A stretch of 61,393 nucleotides of DNA from the NCBI RefSeq assembly GCF_001612985.1, contig NZ_BDBM01000045.1:1-61393 (forward strand), read 5' to 3'. Position numbers and translations under genes: made by a program. The notes under the pieces are model-generated. The model had not been told where the DNA came from, ran no database searches, and saw nothing but the letters and a program-made list of their open reading frames with translations. Positions 7,419 to 16,725 of the stretch are shown one piece after another. Every line of letters starts with the position of its first letter. Within the stretch, counting starts at the first letter, position 1. This DNA comes from Nocardia gamkensis NBRC 108242 (GTDB taxonomy: Bacteria > Actinomycetota > Actinomycetes > Mycobacteriales > Mycobacteriaceae).

Positions 7419-9110
7419 TCAGGCGAGTTCCGCCGCCAGCGCACGCCCGGCGGCCCGGCCCGAGAAGATGCATCCGCCGAGGAAGGTGCCTTCCAGCGCG
7501 TTGTATCCGTGCACGCCGCCCCCGCCGAACCCGGCGACTTCACCCGCGGCGTACAGACCAGGGAACGCGGTGCCGTCCGGCCGGATCACCTGGGAATTCA
7601 GGTCGGTCTGCAAGCCGCCCAGGGTTTTGCGGGTGAGGATGTTGAGCCGTACGGCGATCAGCGGGCCCGCGGCCGGATCGAGAATCCGGTGCGGTTTGGC
7701 GACCCGGCCCGCCTTGTCGCCCAGGTACCGGCGCGCGTTGGCGATCGCCATCAGCTGGCTGTCCTTGCTGTACTTGTTCGTCAGTTCGCGGTCCCGCGCG
7801 ACGATCTGGCGTTCCAGATCGTCATAGTCCAGCCGGGGGCCGCGAGCGATCTTGTTCATGCCCTCGACCAGTTCACGCAGCGTATCCGCCACGACGAAAT
7901 CGACACCGTGCTGTTTGAACGCCTCGACCGGCCCCGGTGCGCCCTTGGCGACGCGGCTTTTCAGCGTGAGCTTGAGGTCCTTGCCGGTGATGTCCGGGTT
8001 CTGCTCGGAGCCCGACAGCGCGAACTCTTTCTCGATGATCGACTGGGTGAGCACGAACCACGAATAGTCGTAACCGGTCTTCAGGATCTCCTTCATCGTC
8101 GAGTTGGTGTCGAATCCGGGGAAACACGGTGCGGGCAGGCGTTTTCCGTTCGCGTCGAGCCACATCGAGGACGGTCCGGGGATGATCCGGATCGCGTGAT
8201 CGGGCCAGATCGGGTCCCAGTTGACGATGCCTTCGGTGTAGTGCCACATGCGGTCCCGGTTGACGATGGCGCCGCCCGCGGTCTCGGTGATGGCGAGCAT
8301 TCGGCCGTCGACATGCGCGGGCACGCCGGAGATCATGGTCTCCGGGCACGGTCCTAGTCGCTGGGTGGGCCAGTTGCGCCGGATCAGCTCGTGGTTGTGG
8401 CCGATTCCGCCGGAGGCCACGATAACGGCCTTGGCGCGCAACTCGAATTCGCCCACCTCGGTCCGCGACGAGGCACGTCCCCGGTCCAGATCGGTGTCCT
8501 CGAGCACCGCGCCGCGCACGCCGACCACCGCGTCGTTCTCCACGATCAATTCGTCCACCCGATGGCGGAAGCCGAATCGGACCAGTCCGCGCCGCTCGCC
8601 ATCGAGGACCGGCTCGGCGAAGACCCGGACCACCTCGGGGCCGGTGCCCCAGGTGAGATGGAAGCGCGGCACCGAGTTGCCGTGTCCGTCGGCGCGGTCG
8701 CCGCCGCGCTCGGCCCAGCCGACCAGCGGCGTCACCCGCAGGCCGAGTTCGCGCAGGTACTCCCGCTTCTCGGTGGCCGCGAACCGCACATAGGCCCGCG
8801 CCCACTGCCTGGCCCACTTGTCCTCGTCGTCGCGGTCGAACCCGGCCGAGCCGAGCCAGTCCTGCAAGGCCAGATCGTAGGAGTCCTTGATGCCGAGGCG
8901 CCGCTGCTCCGGGCTGTCGACGAAGAAGAGCCCGCCCAGCGACCAGAACGCCTGACCGCCGAGATTGTTGCGATTCTCCTGGTCGAGCACGTGCACCGTG
9001 CGACCGGCCTTGACCAGTTCGTGCGTGGCGACCAGGCCGGCCAGCCCGGCGCCGACGACGAGGACGTCCGCCTCCGGCGTCACCTCGGAACTGCTGTGGG
9101 ACATGTTCAT
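7419..9110 (-). CDS. FAD-binding dehydrogenase, KstD-like flavoprotein
   Basis: The protein has 563 residues. The N-terminal dinucleotide motif is VLVVGAGLAGLVA (about 16-28), followed by NNLGGQAFWSLGGLFFVDSP. A C-terminal FAD-closing segment reads FPGLYAAGEVAGFGGGGVHGYNALEG. This closely resembles the Rv0785 group of flavoproteins related to fumarate reductase and 3-ketosteroid dehydrogenase. The steroid link is a family resemblance only. Its ATG overlaps the stop of the upstream TetR gene (ATGA), so the pair is translationally coupled. Confidence 0.88.
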   Translation of the reverse strand: MNMSHSSSEVTPEADVLVVGAGLAGLVATHELVKAGRTVHVLDQENRNNLGGQAFWSLGGLFFVDSPEQRRLGIKDSYDLALQDWLGSAGFDRDDEDKWARQWARAYVRFAATEKREYLRELGLRVTPLVGWAERGGDRADGHGNSVPRFHLTWGTGPEVVRVFAEPVLDGERRGLVRFGFRHRVDELIVENDAVVGVRGAVLEDTDLDRGRASSRTEVGEFELRAKAVIVASGGIGHNHELIRRNWPTQRLGPCPETMISGVPAHVDGRMLAITETAGGAIVNRDRMWHYTEGIVNWDPIWPDHAIRIIPGPSSMWLDANGKRLPAPCFPGFDTNSTMKEILKTGYDYSWFVLTQSIIEKEFALSGSEQNPDITGKDLKLTLKSRVAKGAPGPVEAFKQHGVDFVVADTLRELVEGMNKIARGPRLDYDDLERQIVARDRELTNKYSKDSQLMAIANARRYLGDKAGRVAKPHRILDPAAGPLIAVRLNILTRKTLGGLQTDLNSQVIRPDGTAFPGLYAAGEVAGFGGGGVHGYNALEGTFLGGCIFSGRAAGRALAAELA

Positions 9111-9745
9111 CCTTCGGTTGCGGTGCTGTAGGCCAGCACGACGTGGTGGAACAGTTCGGTGCGGCGCTCGCGCGCGGCACGGCTGTCCGGCTCCATCAGG
9201 ACCTGCACGCTGGTCCCGTCGTGGACGGCGATGAGCGCTTGGCCGAACGCCTCCGGGTCCGGCACGGTGCGGCCGCCGCGGGCGAGCGCCGCGACGATGG
9301 TGGGCATGAGGGCCGCGACGATGGCTTCCTCGCGGGCGGCCATCACCCGGCGCAGCGCCGGGGTGCGCAGGGCGTGCGCGGTGAATTCGGCGGTGATCCG
9401 GTACCAGCCCTCGTCGACCGGCACCGCCCGTTCCAGTCGCCGGACCGCGGCGCGCACGTCATCGGCGCCGTCGGCGGCGATCTCGTCGAGGATGGCGCTC
9501 GCCTCGGTGAGCATCGCCGTCGAGCGCTGTTCCCACATGGCCAGGAACAGCTCGTCCAGCGAGCTGAAGTTCGAGTAGAACGCCCCGCGGGTGAATCCGG
9601 CGCGCTCGCACACCCGCTCCACGGTGGCGCGCCCGAAGCCTTCCTCGGCGAACGCGTCGTAGGCCGCGGTCAGCAGCCGGTTCCTGGTTTCGGCGCGGCG
9701 GCGGGTGACCCGGGCGGGTGCGGCCTGCGCGGCATCGGACGCCAT
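9107..9745 (-). CDS. TetR family transcriptional regulator
   Basis: The protein has 212 residues. The HTH spans about residues 16-62, with FAEEGFGRATVERVCERAGFTRGAFYSNFSS, a classic TetR recognition helix region. The ATG at 9745 follows GAGGAGGTGC, a strong ribosome-binding site. It is the first gene of a two-gene operon with the FAD dehydrogenase, and tandem AT-rich repeats lie 36 bases upstream, suggesting autoregulation. Confidence 0.92.
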   Translation of the reverse strand: MASDAAQAAPARVTRRRAETRNRLLTAAYDAFAEEGFGRATVERVCERAGFTRGAFYSNFSSLDELFLAMWEQRSTAMLTEASAILDEIAADGADDVRAAVRRLERAVPVDEGWYRITAEFTAHALRTPALRRVMAAREEAIVAALMPTIVAALARGGRTVPDPEAFGQALIAVHDGTSVQVLMEPDSRAARERRTELFHHVVLAYSTATEG

Positions 9746-9781
9746 CGGGCACCTCCTCGGTTCGGCCTCGACCAGGCATCG

Positions 9782-9816
9782 GATACAGAAATGTACTCGA
9801 TACAGAAACGTATCAG
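9782..9816. promoter_or_regulatory. Tandem operator for the TetR-FAD dehydrogenase operon
   Basis: Two 17-base direct repeats abut: one from 9782 and one from 9799, both beginning GATACAGAAA and continuing YGTAYC. The second is also an inverted repeat, GATAC-AGAAAC-GTATC (9799-9814). This fits two TetR dimers bound side by side on the regulator's own promoter. Confidence 0.65.
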
Positions 9817-9926
9817 AAGTCGGTGGGCGGCGTGGCCGAATCCGCCGAGTAGGGTGATTCCGGCGCACCCGGCCCCGCCGGGATGCCCGGTCCGTGTCGA
9901 TCCGATCGGAGCGAGGTGATCCGACG

Positions 9927-10961
9927 ATGAGCCAGATCCGCGGCGGTAGCGCTTCGATGCGATGCTGGCGGGTGCGCAGGCCGGGCCCGATCGATGGCGG
10001 CCCGTTGCACGCGGAGCGAACCTCCGTCCCGGAACCCGGTCCCGGCGAGTTGGTGGTGCGTGTACTGGCCTGCGGCGTGTGCCGGACCGACCTGCACGTG
10101 ACCGAAGGCGATCTTCCGGTGCACCGGGCCGGAGTGGTGCCGGGGCACGAGGTCGTCGGCGAGGTCGTCACGGTCGGGCATGGTGCGGAGGGGGAGGGTT
10201 TCGCGGTGGGGGACCGGGTGGGCATCGCCTGGCTGCGGCACACGTGCGGGGAGTGCAAGTTCTGCCTGCGCGGCGCGGAGAACCTCTGCCCGCATTCGGC
10301 CTACACCGGCTGGGACGCCGACGGTGGTTACGCCGAATTCGCTTGTGTTCCTGCGGCATACGCATTGCGCTTGCCCGCGGGATACTCGGATGCCGACACC
10401 GCCCCCTTGCTGTGCGCGGGCATCATCGGGTACCGGGCGCTGCTGCGGGCCGCCGTTCCACCGGGCGGTCGGCTGGGAATCTACGGCTTCGGCGGCAGTG
10501 CCCACATCGCCGCCCAGGTGGCCGCCGCGCAAGGAGCGCAGGTGCACGTGATGACCCGGGATCCGGCGGCGCGGGAACTCGCGACCGCGCTCGGCGCCGC
10601 GTCGGTGCAGGGCGCCGCGGATCCGCCTCCGGTGCTGCTGGATTCGGCGATCCTGTTCGCGCCGGTCGGTGAGCTGGTGCCGCCCGCGCTCGCGGCGCTC
10701 GATCGCGGCGGGATCCTCGCCGTCGCGGGTATTCATCTCAGCGACATTCCCGCGCTGAACTATCAGCGGCATCTGTTCCAGGAAAGGGAGATTCGATCGG
10801 TCACCGCGAACACCCGTGCCGACGCACGCGAATTCCTGGCTTTCGCCGGCGAGCACCGGATACATCTGACCACGCACGGGTACTCCCTGGACATGGCCGA
10901 TCGGGCGCTGATCGACCTCGCGCACGGACGATTCACGGGCGCAGCGGTTCTCGTACCGTAA
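9927..10961 (+). CDS. Zinc-dependent alcohol dehydrogenase (AdhA-like)
   Basis: This medium-chain dehydrogenase has 344 residues. Catalytic zinc ligands are in CGVCRTDLH and GHEVVGEVV. The structural zinc loop CGECKFCLRGAENLC is complete. The Rossmann region has GIYGFGGSAHIAAQVA. The overall pattern matches the AdhA/Rv1862 type, ending in SVTANTRADAREFLAFA. The ATG at 9927 is preferred over an upstream GTG (9894) because the extension is arginine-rich and absent from relatives, and a GAGGTGATC sequence lies upstream of the ATG. Confidence 0.9.
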   Translation: MSQIRGGSASMRCWRVRRPGPIDGGPLHAERTSVPEPGPGELVVRVLACGVCRTDLHVTEGDLPVHRAGVVPGHEVVGEVVTVGHGAEGEGFAVGDRVGIAWLRHTCGECKFCLRGAENLCPHSAYTGWDADGGYAEFACVPAAYALRLPAGYSDADTAPLLCAGIIGYRALLRAAVPPGGRLGIYGFGGSAHIAAQVAAAQGAQVHVMTRDPAARELATALGAASVQGAADPPPVLLDSAILFAPVGELVPPALAALDRGGILAVAGIHLSDIPALNYQRHLFQEREIRSVTANTRADAREFLAFAGEHRIHLTTHGYSLDMADRALIDLAHGRFTGAAVLVP

Positions 10962-11017
10962 AGCTCCGGAGAACACGATTCGGCGCTGACTCGGTATCGG
11001 TCGGGTGGAGTTCCTTG

Positions 11018-11034
11018 ACGGCCTCCGGGGCCGT
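11018..11034 (+). terminator. Hairpin downstream of the alcohol dehydrogenase
   Basis: ACGGCC and GGCCGT form a 6-bp stem with a TCCGG loop, followed by TTCTTAC. It lies 57 bases after the stop. This is a short but plausible intrinsic terminator. Confidence 0.4.
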
Positions 11035-11118
11035 TCTTACCTTCGCGGATATAGCCGAGTAATTGTCACCGACAAGTGTCGCTCGGCTGTCTCACAACGG
11101 CGTGAGTAGGTGAGTACG

Positions 11119-11775
11119 ATGGCCAACCGGAAGGTAATTCACTTCGAAAAGTGGCGTGTAGTAGAGGCATTCGCTGTGCTACTGCTCGTCGCGGGGTTCG
11201 GGGCTGTGACGGGATTGCACGCATGGGCGACGTCCTGCGCGGCGGTCGACGTGGTCGTCGCCCGGGGCACCCACGAACCCGGATATCTGGGTGCGGTGGT
11301 GGGCGACCCGCTCTACGACGCACTGTGGCGAGCACTTCCGGTCGATTCGCAGGCATATCGGGTGGACTACCCCGCAGACCTGCTCGACACGTCCTCGATC
11401 GGCCGCGGCACCCAGGACATGACCGCCCATGTGCTGTGGCAAGCGGCGCGGTGCCCGGATCAGCGGTTCGTCCTGGTCGGCTTCTCGCAGGGGGCCGTTG
11501 TGACGCACGGGGTGCTCGGCACCGGCATCGTGACCGCGCTCGGTGGCATCCGCACCCTGCCCGCGGATCTGGAATCCCGCGTGGCGGCGGTGCTGTTGTT
11601 CGGTGATCCGATCCGGCTGGTCGGCTGGTCGGTGCCGGAGCAATACGCCTGGCGGACCGGAAACTACTGCGCGAGTGGTGATCCGGTGTGCGAGGGGGGC
11701 ATCCGTCCGGCCGCGCACACCGACTACCGCTGGGCCATGTGGCCCGCCGTGGAGTTCGCGGTGTACCGGATGTGA
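11119..11775 (+). CDS. Cutinase family serine esterase
   Basis: The protein has 218 residues with an N-terminal signal or anchor, VVEAFAVLLLVAGFGAVTGLHAWA, then the mature start SCAAVDVVVARGTHEPG. The catalytic triad is visible: Ser123 in GFSQGA, Asp188 in GDPVC and His200 in AAHTDY. Paired cysteines resemble the mycobacterial Cut/Culp esterases, which hydrolyse lipid esters at the cell surface. The ATG at 11119 follows AGGTGAG; a GTG three codons earlier is possible. It converges on the acyl-CoA reductase gene with a strong hairpin between. Confidence 0.9.
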   Translation: MANRKVIHFEKWRVVEAFAVLLLVAGFGAVTGLHAWATSCAAVDVVVARGTHEPGYLGAVVGDPLYDALWRALPVDSQAYRVDYPADLLDTSSIGRGTQDMTAHVLWQAARCPDQRFVLVGFSQGAVVTHGVLGTGIVTALGGIRTLPADLESRVAAVLLFGDPIRLVGWSVPEQYAWRTGNYCASGDPVCEGGIRPAAHTDYRWAMWPAVEFAVYRM

Positions 11776-11799
11776 CCGCGCGGGACCGGGAACCGCGGG

Positions 11800-11827
11800 A
11801 GTGGGGCCGACCGAGGTCGGCCCCACT
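11800..11827. terminator. Bidirectional hairpin terminator
   Basis: AGTGGGGCCGACC (11800-11812) pairs perfectly with GGTCGGCCCCACT (11815-11827). It lies between the stops of the convergent cutinase and acyl-CoA reductase genes, so it can serve both strands. Confidence 0.8.
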
Positions 11828-11840
11828 CAGCTGTGCGGAG

Positions 11841-13871
11841 CTACCAGTGCAAGCCCGGGACCATACGAGCGACGCGCGCCGCGGGGGTCGGCAGCGCCAT
11901 GAGCGGCATGATCACCGGGGCCAGCGCGGACAGCGCGCCGCCGCCGGTCGCGGGCGCGGTGGCGGGCGACGGATCGGCCGCACGGCGCTCCGCGTCGCCC
12001 CGCGCGGCGCGGGACTCGCCGAACATGCGGTAGCCCTGGTGCATGATCTGACGCTTCACCGACGGCATCAGCAATTCCACCGCCTGGGCGAAGGTGCCGA
12101 CCGGCGTGTCGATGCGATGCGGCCGGTCCTCGAGCGCACGCACCACGATCGCGGCGGCCTGCTCCGGATCGGGCACCGGAAGCGAACGGTACAGGTCGGT
12201 CGGCGCGATCATCGGGGTCCGCACCAGCGGCATCCGCACCGAGGTGAACGTGATCCCGGCATCCCGGTTCTCCACCGCCGCGATCTCGCTGAAGTTGTCC
12301 AGCGCCGACTTGCTCGCCACGTAGGCGGCGAATCGGGGCACCTTGGTCTGCACCGCGATCGAGGAGATGTTCACCACGTGCCCGAAGCGGCGCGCCCGCA
12401 TCGACGGCAGCAGTCCGAGGATCAGCCGCACGGCGCCGAAGTAGTTCACCGCCATGGTGCGCTCGAAATCGTGCATCCGGTCGGTGGAGTTGAGCACCGA
12501 GCGGCGGATCGAGCGGCCCGCGTTGTTCACCAGGTAGTCGACGTGGCCGTGGTCGTCGAGCACGCACTGCACGAGCTTCTCGACCGCTTCGGCGTCGGTG
12601 ATGTCGCACGGATAGGTATGCGCGACACCGCCTTCGGCGCGCACCGCGTCGGCGGCGGCCGCCAGGTCGTCGTGCCCGCGGGCGACCATCAGGACCGTGG
12701 CGCCGCGCCGGGCGACGGCGTGCGCGGTGGCCAGCCCGATACCGGAGGACGCGCCGGTGATCAGCACGACCCGTCCGGCGAGCGGGTCACCGGTGATGGA
12801 CACGCGTCCGCGCTGCGGGTCGAGGTGGTCGCGCCAGTACTGCCACAGCCGCTCGGCGTAGCTGTCGAACGACGGCACCGTCAGGCCGCAACCGCGCAGC
12901 TGGGCGCGGGTGGAGTCGCTGATGAACTCCGCGGAGAACGAGGTGTGTGGAGCGACTTCGACCGGGATGCCCACCTGCTCGAGCAGGAAATCGCGCACAG
13001 CGGTGAGGCCGGGGATCTGCGCGAGCCCGCTGAGCGCCAATGCGCTGCCCGGCACCGTGCCGACACCGGTCGGGGCGCCCGCCGCGGCGGCAAGCGCGCG
13101 ATACACCTCGCCGAAGGGCTGCGGCTCCGGGTTGACCAGGTGGAAGGTGCGTCCGTCCAGGCCGGGGCGGCGGATCAGCTCCGCCATGGCGGCCGAGACA
13201 TAGTCCACCGGAACGATATTCGTGGCGCCGAGGTCGGGGAGCGGCAACGGCAGCTCGGACGGCAGCGCGGCCAGCCGCGCGATCGCGCCGAAGAAGTAGT
13301 AGGGGCCGTCGATCTTGTCCATCTCGCCGGTGCGGGAATCGCCCACGATGATCGCGGGGCGATAGACCCGCCAGCGCACGCCGCGCGACTCGCGGACGAG
13401 CTTCTCGGCGGCGAACTTGGTGCGGTGATACGGCGAGGTCAGCCGCTGCCCGAGGTCGAAGTCCTCCTCGAAGAACTTGCCCTTGTGGTCGCCTGCCACG
13501 GCCACCGAGGAGACGTGGTGCAGCACCGCGCCCAGCTCGCGGGCCAGGGCCAGCACCGAGCGCGTGCCGGTGACGTTCGCCGCGTGCGCGGTGTCCTCGT
13601 CGGCGGTCATGTCGTAGACGGCGCCCAGGTGGACCACGTGGTCGGCCCGCGGCGCCTCGCACGCCAATCCCAGGCCCTCGGCGGTGAGATCGCCGATGAG
13701 CGCGAAGACCCGCTCGGCGCCGCGCCAGCCCGCCGCGATGTCGGTGAATTTCGCCAGCGACGTCTCACGCACCAGCACGTGGACGATCGCGTCGGCGTCG
13801 CGATCCAGCAGGTCCTGCACGACCCGCCTGCCCAAGAATCCGGTTCCGCCCGTCACGATGTAAGTGGCCAT
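11841..13871 (-). CDS. Two-domain fatty acyl-CoA reductase (AcrA1-like)
   Basis: The protein has 676 residues. The N-terminal extended SDR domain has TGGTGFLG (7-14), LIGDLTAEGLG and the YHRTKFAAEKLV active-site segment. A linker ending near residue 365 leads to a classical SDR domain with TGASSGIG (from about 372), YLVNNAGRSI and YVASKSALDNF. This architecture is that of M. tuberculosis AcrA1 (Rv3391) and FcrA-type enzymes, which reduce acyl-CoA to aldehyde or alcohol for wax esters. The ATG at 13871 follows AGGAGAG; a farther upstream start is less likely. A palindromic operator-like site lies 137 bases upstream. Confidence 0.88.
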   Translation of the reverse strand: MATYIVTGGTGFLGRRVVQDLLDRDADAIVHVLVRETSLAKFTDIAAGWRGAERVFALIGDLTAEGLGLACEAPRADHVVHLGAVYDMTADEDTAHAANVTGTRSVLALARELGAVLHHVSSVAVAGDHKGKFFEEDFDLGQRLTSPYHRTKFAAEKLVRESRGVRWRVYRPAIIVGDSRTGEMDKIDGPYYFFGAIARLAALPSELPLPLPDLGATNIVPVDYVSAAMAELIRRPGLDGRTFHLVNPEPQPFGEVYRALAAAAGAPTGVGTVPGSALALSGLAQIPGLTAVRDFLLEQVGIPVEVAPHTSFSAEFISDSTRAQLRGCGLTVPSFDSYAERLWQYWRDHLDPQRGRVSITGDPLAGRVVLITGASSGIGLATAHAVARRGATVLMVARGHDDLAAAADAVRAEGGVAHTYPCDITDAEAVEKLVQCVLDDHGHVDYLVNNAGRSIRRSVLNSTDRMHDFERTMAVNYFGAVRLILGLLPSMRARRFGHVVNISSIAVQTKVPRFAAYVASKSALDNFSEIAAVENRDAGITFTSVRMPLVRTPMIAPTDLYRSLPVPDPEQAAAIVVRALEDRPHRIDTPVGTFAQAVELLMPSVKRQIMHQGYRMFGESRAARGDAERRAADPSPATAPATGGGALSALAPVIMPLMALPTPAARVARMVPGLHW

Positions 13872-14007
13872 CGCACTCTCCTGCTGCTTACTCGAACCAT
13901 GTTGTCGCACAAGTCATCCGGCATGCGGCAATGGATGCGGACAGCGTTGATTCGGCCCCCAGCGACAGACGTCGGGCCGAAAGTAGGAACACCTTCGTCC
14001 TGACTTA

Positions 14008-14023
14008 TTACTGAAGAGTAATG
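14008..14023. promoter_or_regulatory. TTACTnnnnAGTAA palindrome upstream of the acyl-CoA reductase
   Basis: ATTACT-GAAG-AGTAAT is a perfect 6-base inverted repeat in a 302-base gap between two minus-strand genes. The symmetry is typical of TetR-family fatty-acid regulators in actinomycetes. The rest of the gap (13872-14173) shows nothing recognisable. Confidence 0.5.
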
Positions 14024-14173
14024 GAGCGCGCGCTTCCCCGGCAAGCGATCATGGGCCGTGTGGCCTGTGGGGCTGATCACCGTCCGTGCAGGTCAAACGG
14101 TATGTGTTACAGAGATTTCCAGTTACTCGCGTTCTGGTCGAGTGTCCAGCAACTTTATGGCGTCCCGCTGCGG

Positions 14174-15877
14174 CTACTTCTTCTCGACCCGTGCGGACGG
14201 GGCTTGCAGCGGGGGCTTGTCACGCAGGAACGTCTCGAAGGCGTCCAGGTCGGTCGGGCCCACCGCGGTGTCGGCGCCCTCGGTGAAGACGGTGAATCCG
14301 TCGCCGCCCGAAGCGAGGAAGTTGTTGGTCGTCACGCGATAGGCGGCGACCGGGTCGAGCGGTTGCCCGCCGATACGGACGCTGCCCGCGATCACCTTCG
14401 CGCCTGCGGGAGCGGTATCGGAATAGGCGTAACCGATGCCCGCGAGGGACAGGATCGTCGGTTTTTCGGGGTGGGTCCATTGCTGTTCCAGCAGGTGAAG
14501 GATCTGGCTGCCGGTGAGCGTGAGCGTGACGACTTGGTTGCCGAACGGCTGGACGGTGAAGAGATCGCCGTAGGTGATCGGTCCCTGTTTCAGATCGGCG
14601 CGCACGCCGCCGGGGTTCATGAAGGCGGCCACGGCGGCGGCCGAGCCCGCGGTGACCGACAGCATGGAATCGGCGATCACGTCGCCCAGCGGTGAGGTGC
14701 CCCCCGGGTTCGGGTCGTGCGGCAGGGTGGCCGCGGTCGCGCCGACTACGCGGCCCGCGCGAGGCCGGGACTGCTCGGTGTAGAAATCGATCAGCGCGGT
14801 CGTCGGGGCGTCGGGTGTCACCTCGCGGGTCACCACTCGGTTGACCGCCGACGCTTGCACGCCGTCGGGGCCGAAACGCAGCGTGACGTCGGTGATGAGC
14901 CGTCCGTAGGACGATGCCTGGGTGATGACCCTGCCCCCGGCGGTGCACACGTAGGGCTGGTGGCTGTGCGCGGTGAACAGCGCCCGGACCGCGGGGTCGA
15001 TCCGCTCGGCCAGCCCGGTCACGTTCGGGGTGACGTTCGCGCAGCCGTTGTAGTCCAGTGGTGCGTCCTGTTCGGGCCGCTGGGAGCCGCCGTCGTGCGT
15101 CAGCGCCACGATCGCCTCCGCGCCCGCCGCTCTCATCTCCGGCACGTAGCGGTTGATCGCGGCGGCTTGGTCGCCGAACAGATAGCCCCGGATGCCCTCG
15201 GGCAGAACGATATTCGCGGTGTCGGGTGTGACGGTGCCGACGACGCCGATCCGGTGCCCGCCCACCTCCAGCAGGGTCCACGGGCGCAGTGCGGGTGGCA
15301 GGTTGCCCTGCGCGTCGGTGACGTTCGCGGCCAGGTAGGGGAATTTCGCGCCGGTGAACGGAGCGCCGGGAGAACAGCCGTCCCACGCGCACCCGCCCTG
15401 CTGCAAACGCGTCAATTCTCGTACACCGTCGTCGAATTCGTGATTGCCGACCGCGGAGGCGGCCACTCCCACGTTGCCGAGGAAGTCGATCGTCGGCTCG
15501 TCGTGGAACAGGCTGGAGACCAGCGGGCTCGCCCCGATGTTGTCCCCGGCCGCCAGTACGGCGCTGGACGGATAGGCGGCCTTCAGTCGTGCCAGATGGG
15601 TTGCGAGATAGGCGGCTCCGCCCGCGTCGTATCTGCCGATCTTCCCGTTGGACCCGCTCGGCGGCTGGAGGTTTCCGTGCAGATCGTTGAAGCCGAACAG
15701 GTGCACCTCGTCCGGCTGCGCGGGGCGCAGATCGTTCGTCGAGATCAGGGGCACGATCTGTGCCGCCGTCGACGAACCGGGCCCGGCGCCGGGGTCGGAT
15801 GTCGTGGCACAACCCTCCACCAGACCGACGCCGACAAGACCGGCTAGAACCACGGCGATGCGACGGCGCGCTCTCAT
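14174..15877 (-). CDS. 5'-nucleotidase family lipoprotein
   Basis: The protein has 567 residues. A twin-arginine-like, positively charged start (MRARRRIAVVLAGLVGVGLVEGC) gives a probable lipobox at Cys, though Glu at -2 is unusual. The metallophosphoesterase core shows FGFNDLHGNL, AAGDNIGASPL, GNHEFDDG and LTHDGGS, followed by the H.H motif in FTAHSHQPY. The C-terminal 5'-nucleotidase domain has NPGGVRADL and NNFLASGGDGF. It would hydrolyse nucleotides or cyclic nucleotides outside the membrane (CpdB/UshA-like). The start is set at the ATG before RARRR, not nine codons earlier. Confidence 0.9.
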   Translation of the reverse strand: MRARRRIAVVLAGLVGVGLVEGCATTSDPGAGPGSSTAAQIVPLISTNDLRPAQPDEVHLFGFNDLHGNLQPPSGSNGKIGRYDAGGAAYLATHLARLKAAYPSSAVLAAGDNIGASPLVSSLFHDEPTIDFLGNVGVAASAVGNHEFDDGVRELTRLQQGGCAWDGCSPGAPFTGAKFPYLAANVTDAQGNLPPALRPWTLLEVGGHRIGVVGTVTPDTANIVLPEGIRGYLFGDQAAAINRYVPEMRAAGAEAIVALTHDGGSQRPEQDAPLDYNGCANVTPNVTGLAERIDPAVRALFTAHSHQPYVCTAGGRVITQASSYGRLITDVTLRFGPDGVQASAVNRVVTREVTPDAPTTALIDFYTEQSRPRAGRVVGATAATLPHDPNPGGTSPLGDVIADSMLSVTAGSAAAVAAFMNPGGVRADLKQGPITYGDLFTVQPFGNQVVTLTLTGSQILHLLEQQWTHPEKPTILSLAGIGYAYSDTAPAGAKVIAGSVRIGGQPLDPVAAYRVTTNNFLASGGDGFTVFTEGADTAVGPTDLDAFETFLRDKPPLQAPSARVEKK

Positions 15878-15961
15878 ACCATGACTGTCCCACGTCCCCG
15901 GCATTCGCGCAGCACTGCCGAAATACCGCGCGCCGCAGCGCGATGCGTCAGGTGGACCCGG

Positions 15962-16618
15962 CTACTGAGCGGCCGGGAATTCCTCGGCGAGTTCCTCGAA
16001 GACCGCGGTGTTCATCGCGAAGGCGCGCTTGCCCTCGTCGAGTACGCGGCGGCGCTCCAGATCATCGAGCGGCAGGCGATCGAGCAGGCCGCGGTATTCC
16101 CGCTTGAACGCCGCCGGATTGTGTACGCCGTCGAAGACGTAGAAACGCACGCCGTCGCCGCGATGCGGAAAGTTCCACAACTTTTCGGCGGTGCCGCGGA
16201 TGACTTGTCCGCCGGACAGGTCACCGAGGTAGCGGGTGTAGTGGTGGGCGATGTACCCGGCGGGCCAGTCGCGTGCGCACGCGTCGATGCGTTCGGCGTA
16301 GGCCGCGGTGGCGGGCAACGGTTCCAGGCCGGTACGCCAGCCGGAGCCGAGCAGATGCGCGAGATCGCGTTCGAGTTCCGCGGTGCGGGCCAGCTCCGGC
16401 CGGATGAACGGTCCGGCGACCGGGTCGCCGGCCAGCGTCTCCCACCGCTGTTCGAGCGCGCGGTAGATGAACCAGAGCTGACCGGTGTAGCGGTGATACG
16501 AGTCGACGCCGAGGGATCCGCCCAGCATGTCGCTCATGAAGCGGGAGTTCTCCGCCTCCGCGTGCTGCTGCGCGGTGGCGGTACGGATCTGCTTCGAGAA
16601 CGGATCTGTTTCCGGCAT
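15962..16618 (-). CDS. hmuO: Biliverdin-producing heme oxygenase
   Basis: The protein has 218 residues, the normal length for the HmuO type. The proximal heme ligand is His19 in ATAQQHAEAEN. The distal helix signature YLGDLSGGQVIRGTA is exact, and FYVFDGVHNPAAFKREYRGLLD is conserved. It opens heme to biliverdin, CO and iron, a common iron-acquisition or heme-detoxification step. GGTGAGG upstream of the ATG can act as ribosome-binding site. No clear IdeR/DtxR iron box was found in the short upstream region, and no heme transporter gene is adjacent. Confidence 0.95.
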   Translation of the reverse strand: MPETDPFSKQIRTATAQQHAEAENSRFMSDMLGGSLGVDSYHRYTGQLWFIYRALEQRWETLAGDPVAGPFIRPELARTAELERDLAHLLGSGWRTGLEPLPATAAYAERIDACARDWPAGYIAHHYTRYLGDLSGGQVIRGTAEKLWNFPHRGDGVRFYVFDGVHNPAAFKREYRGLLDRLPLDDLERRRVLDEGKRAFAMNTAVFEELAEEFPAAQ

Positions 16619-16725
16619 GTCCGAACCACCTCACCTCACACCGGGGCCGCCATCGCATCGCGCCGCCCTGACCAGTTCGATAAGAGGTTACCGGGCGGGC
16701 GTTCGGCGCGCATGCGCCTCGCGGT

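Noticed and set aside
16619..16725. Iron-box (IdeR/DtxR) upstream of heme oxygenase
   Set aside because: No segment matches the 19-base consensus well enough to support it.
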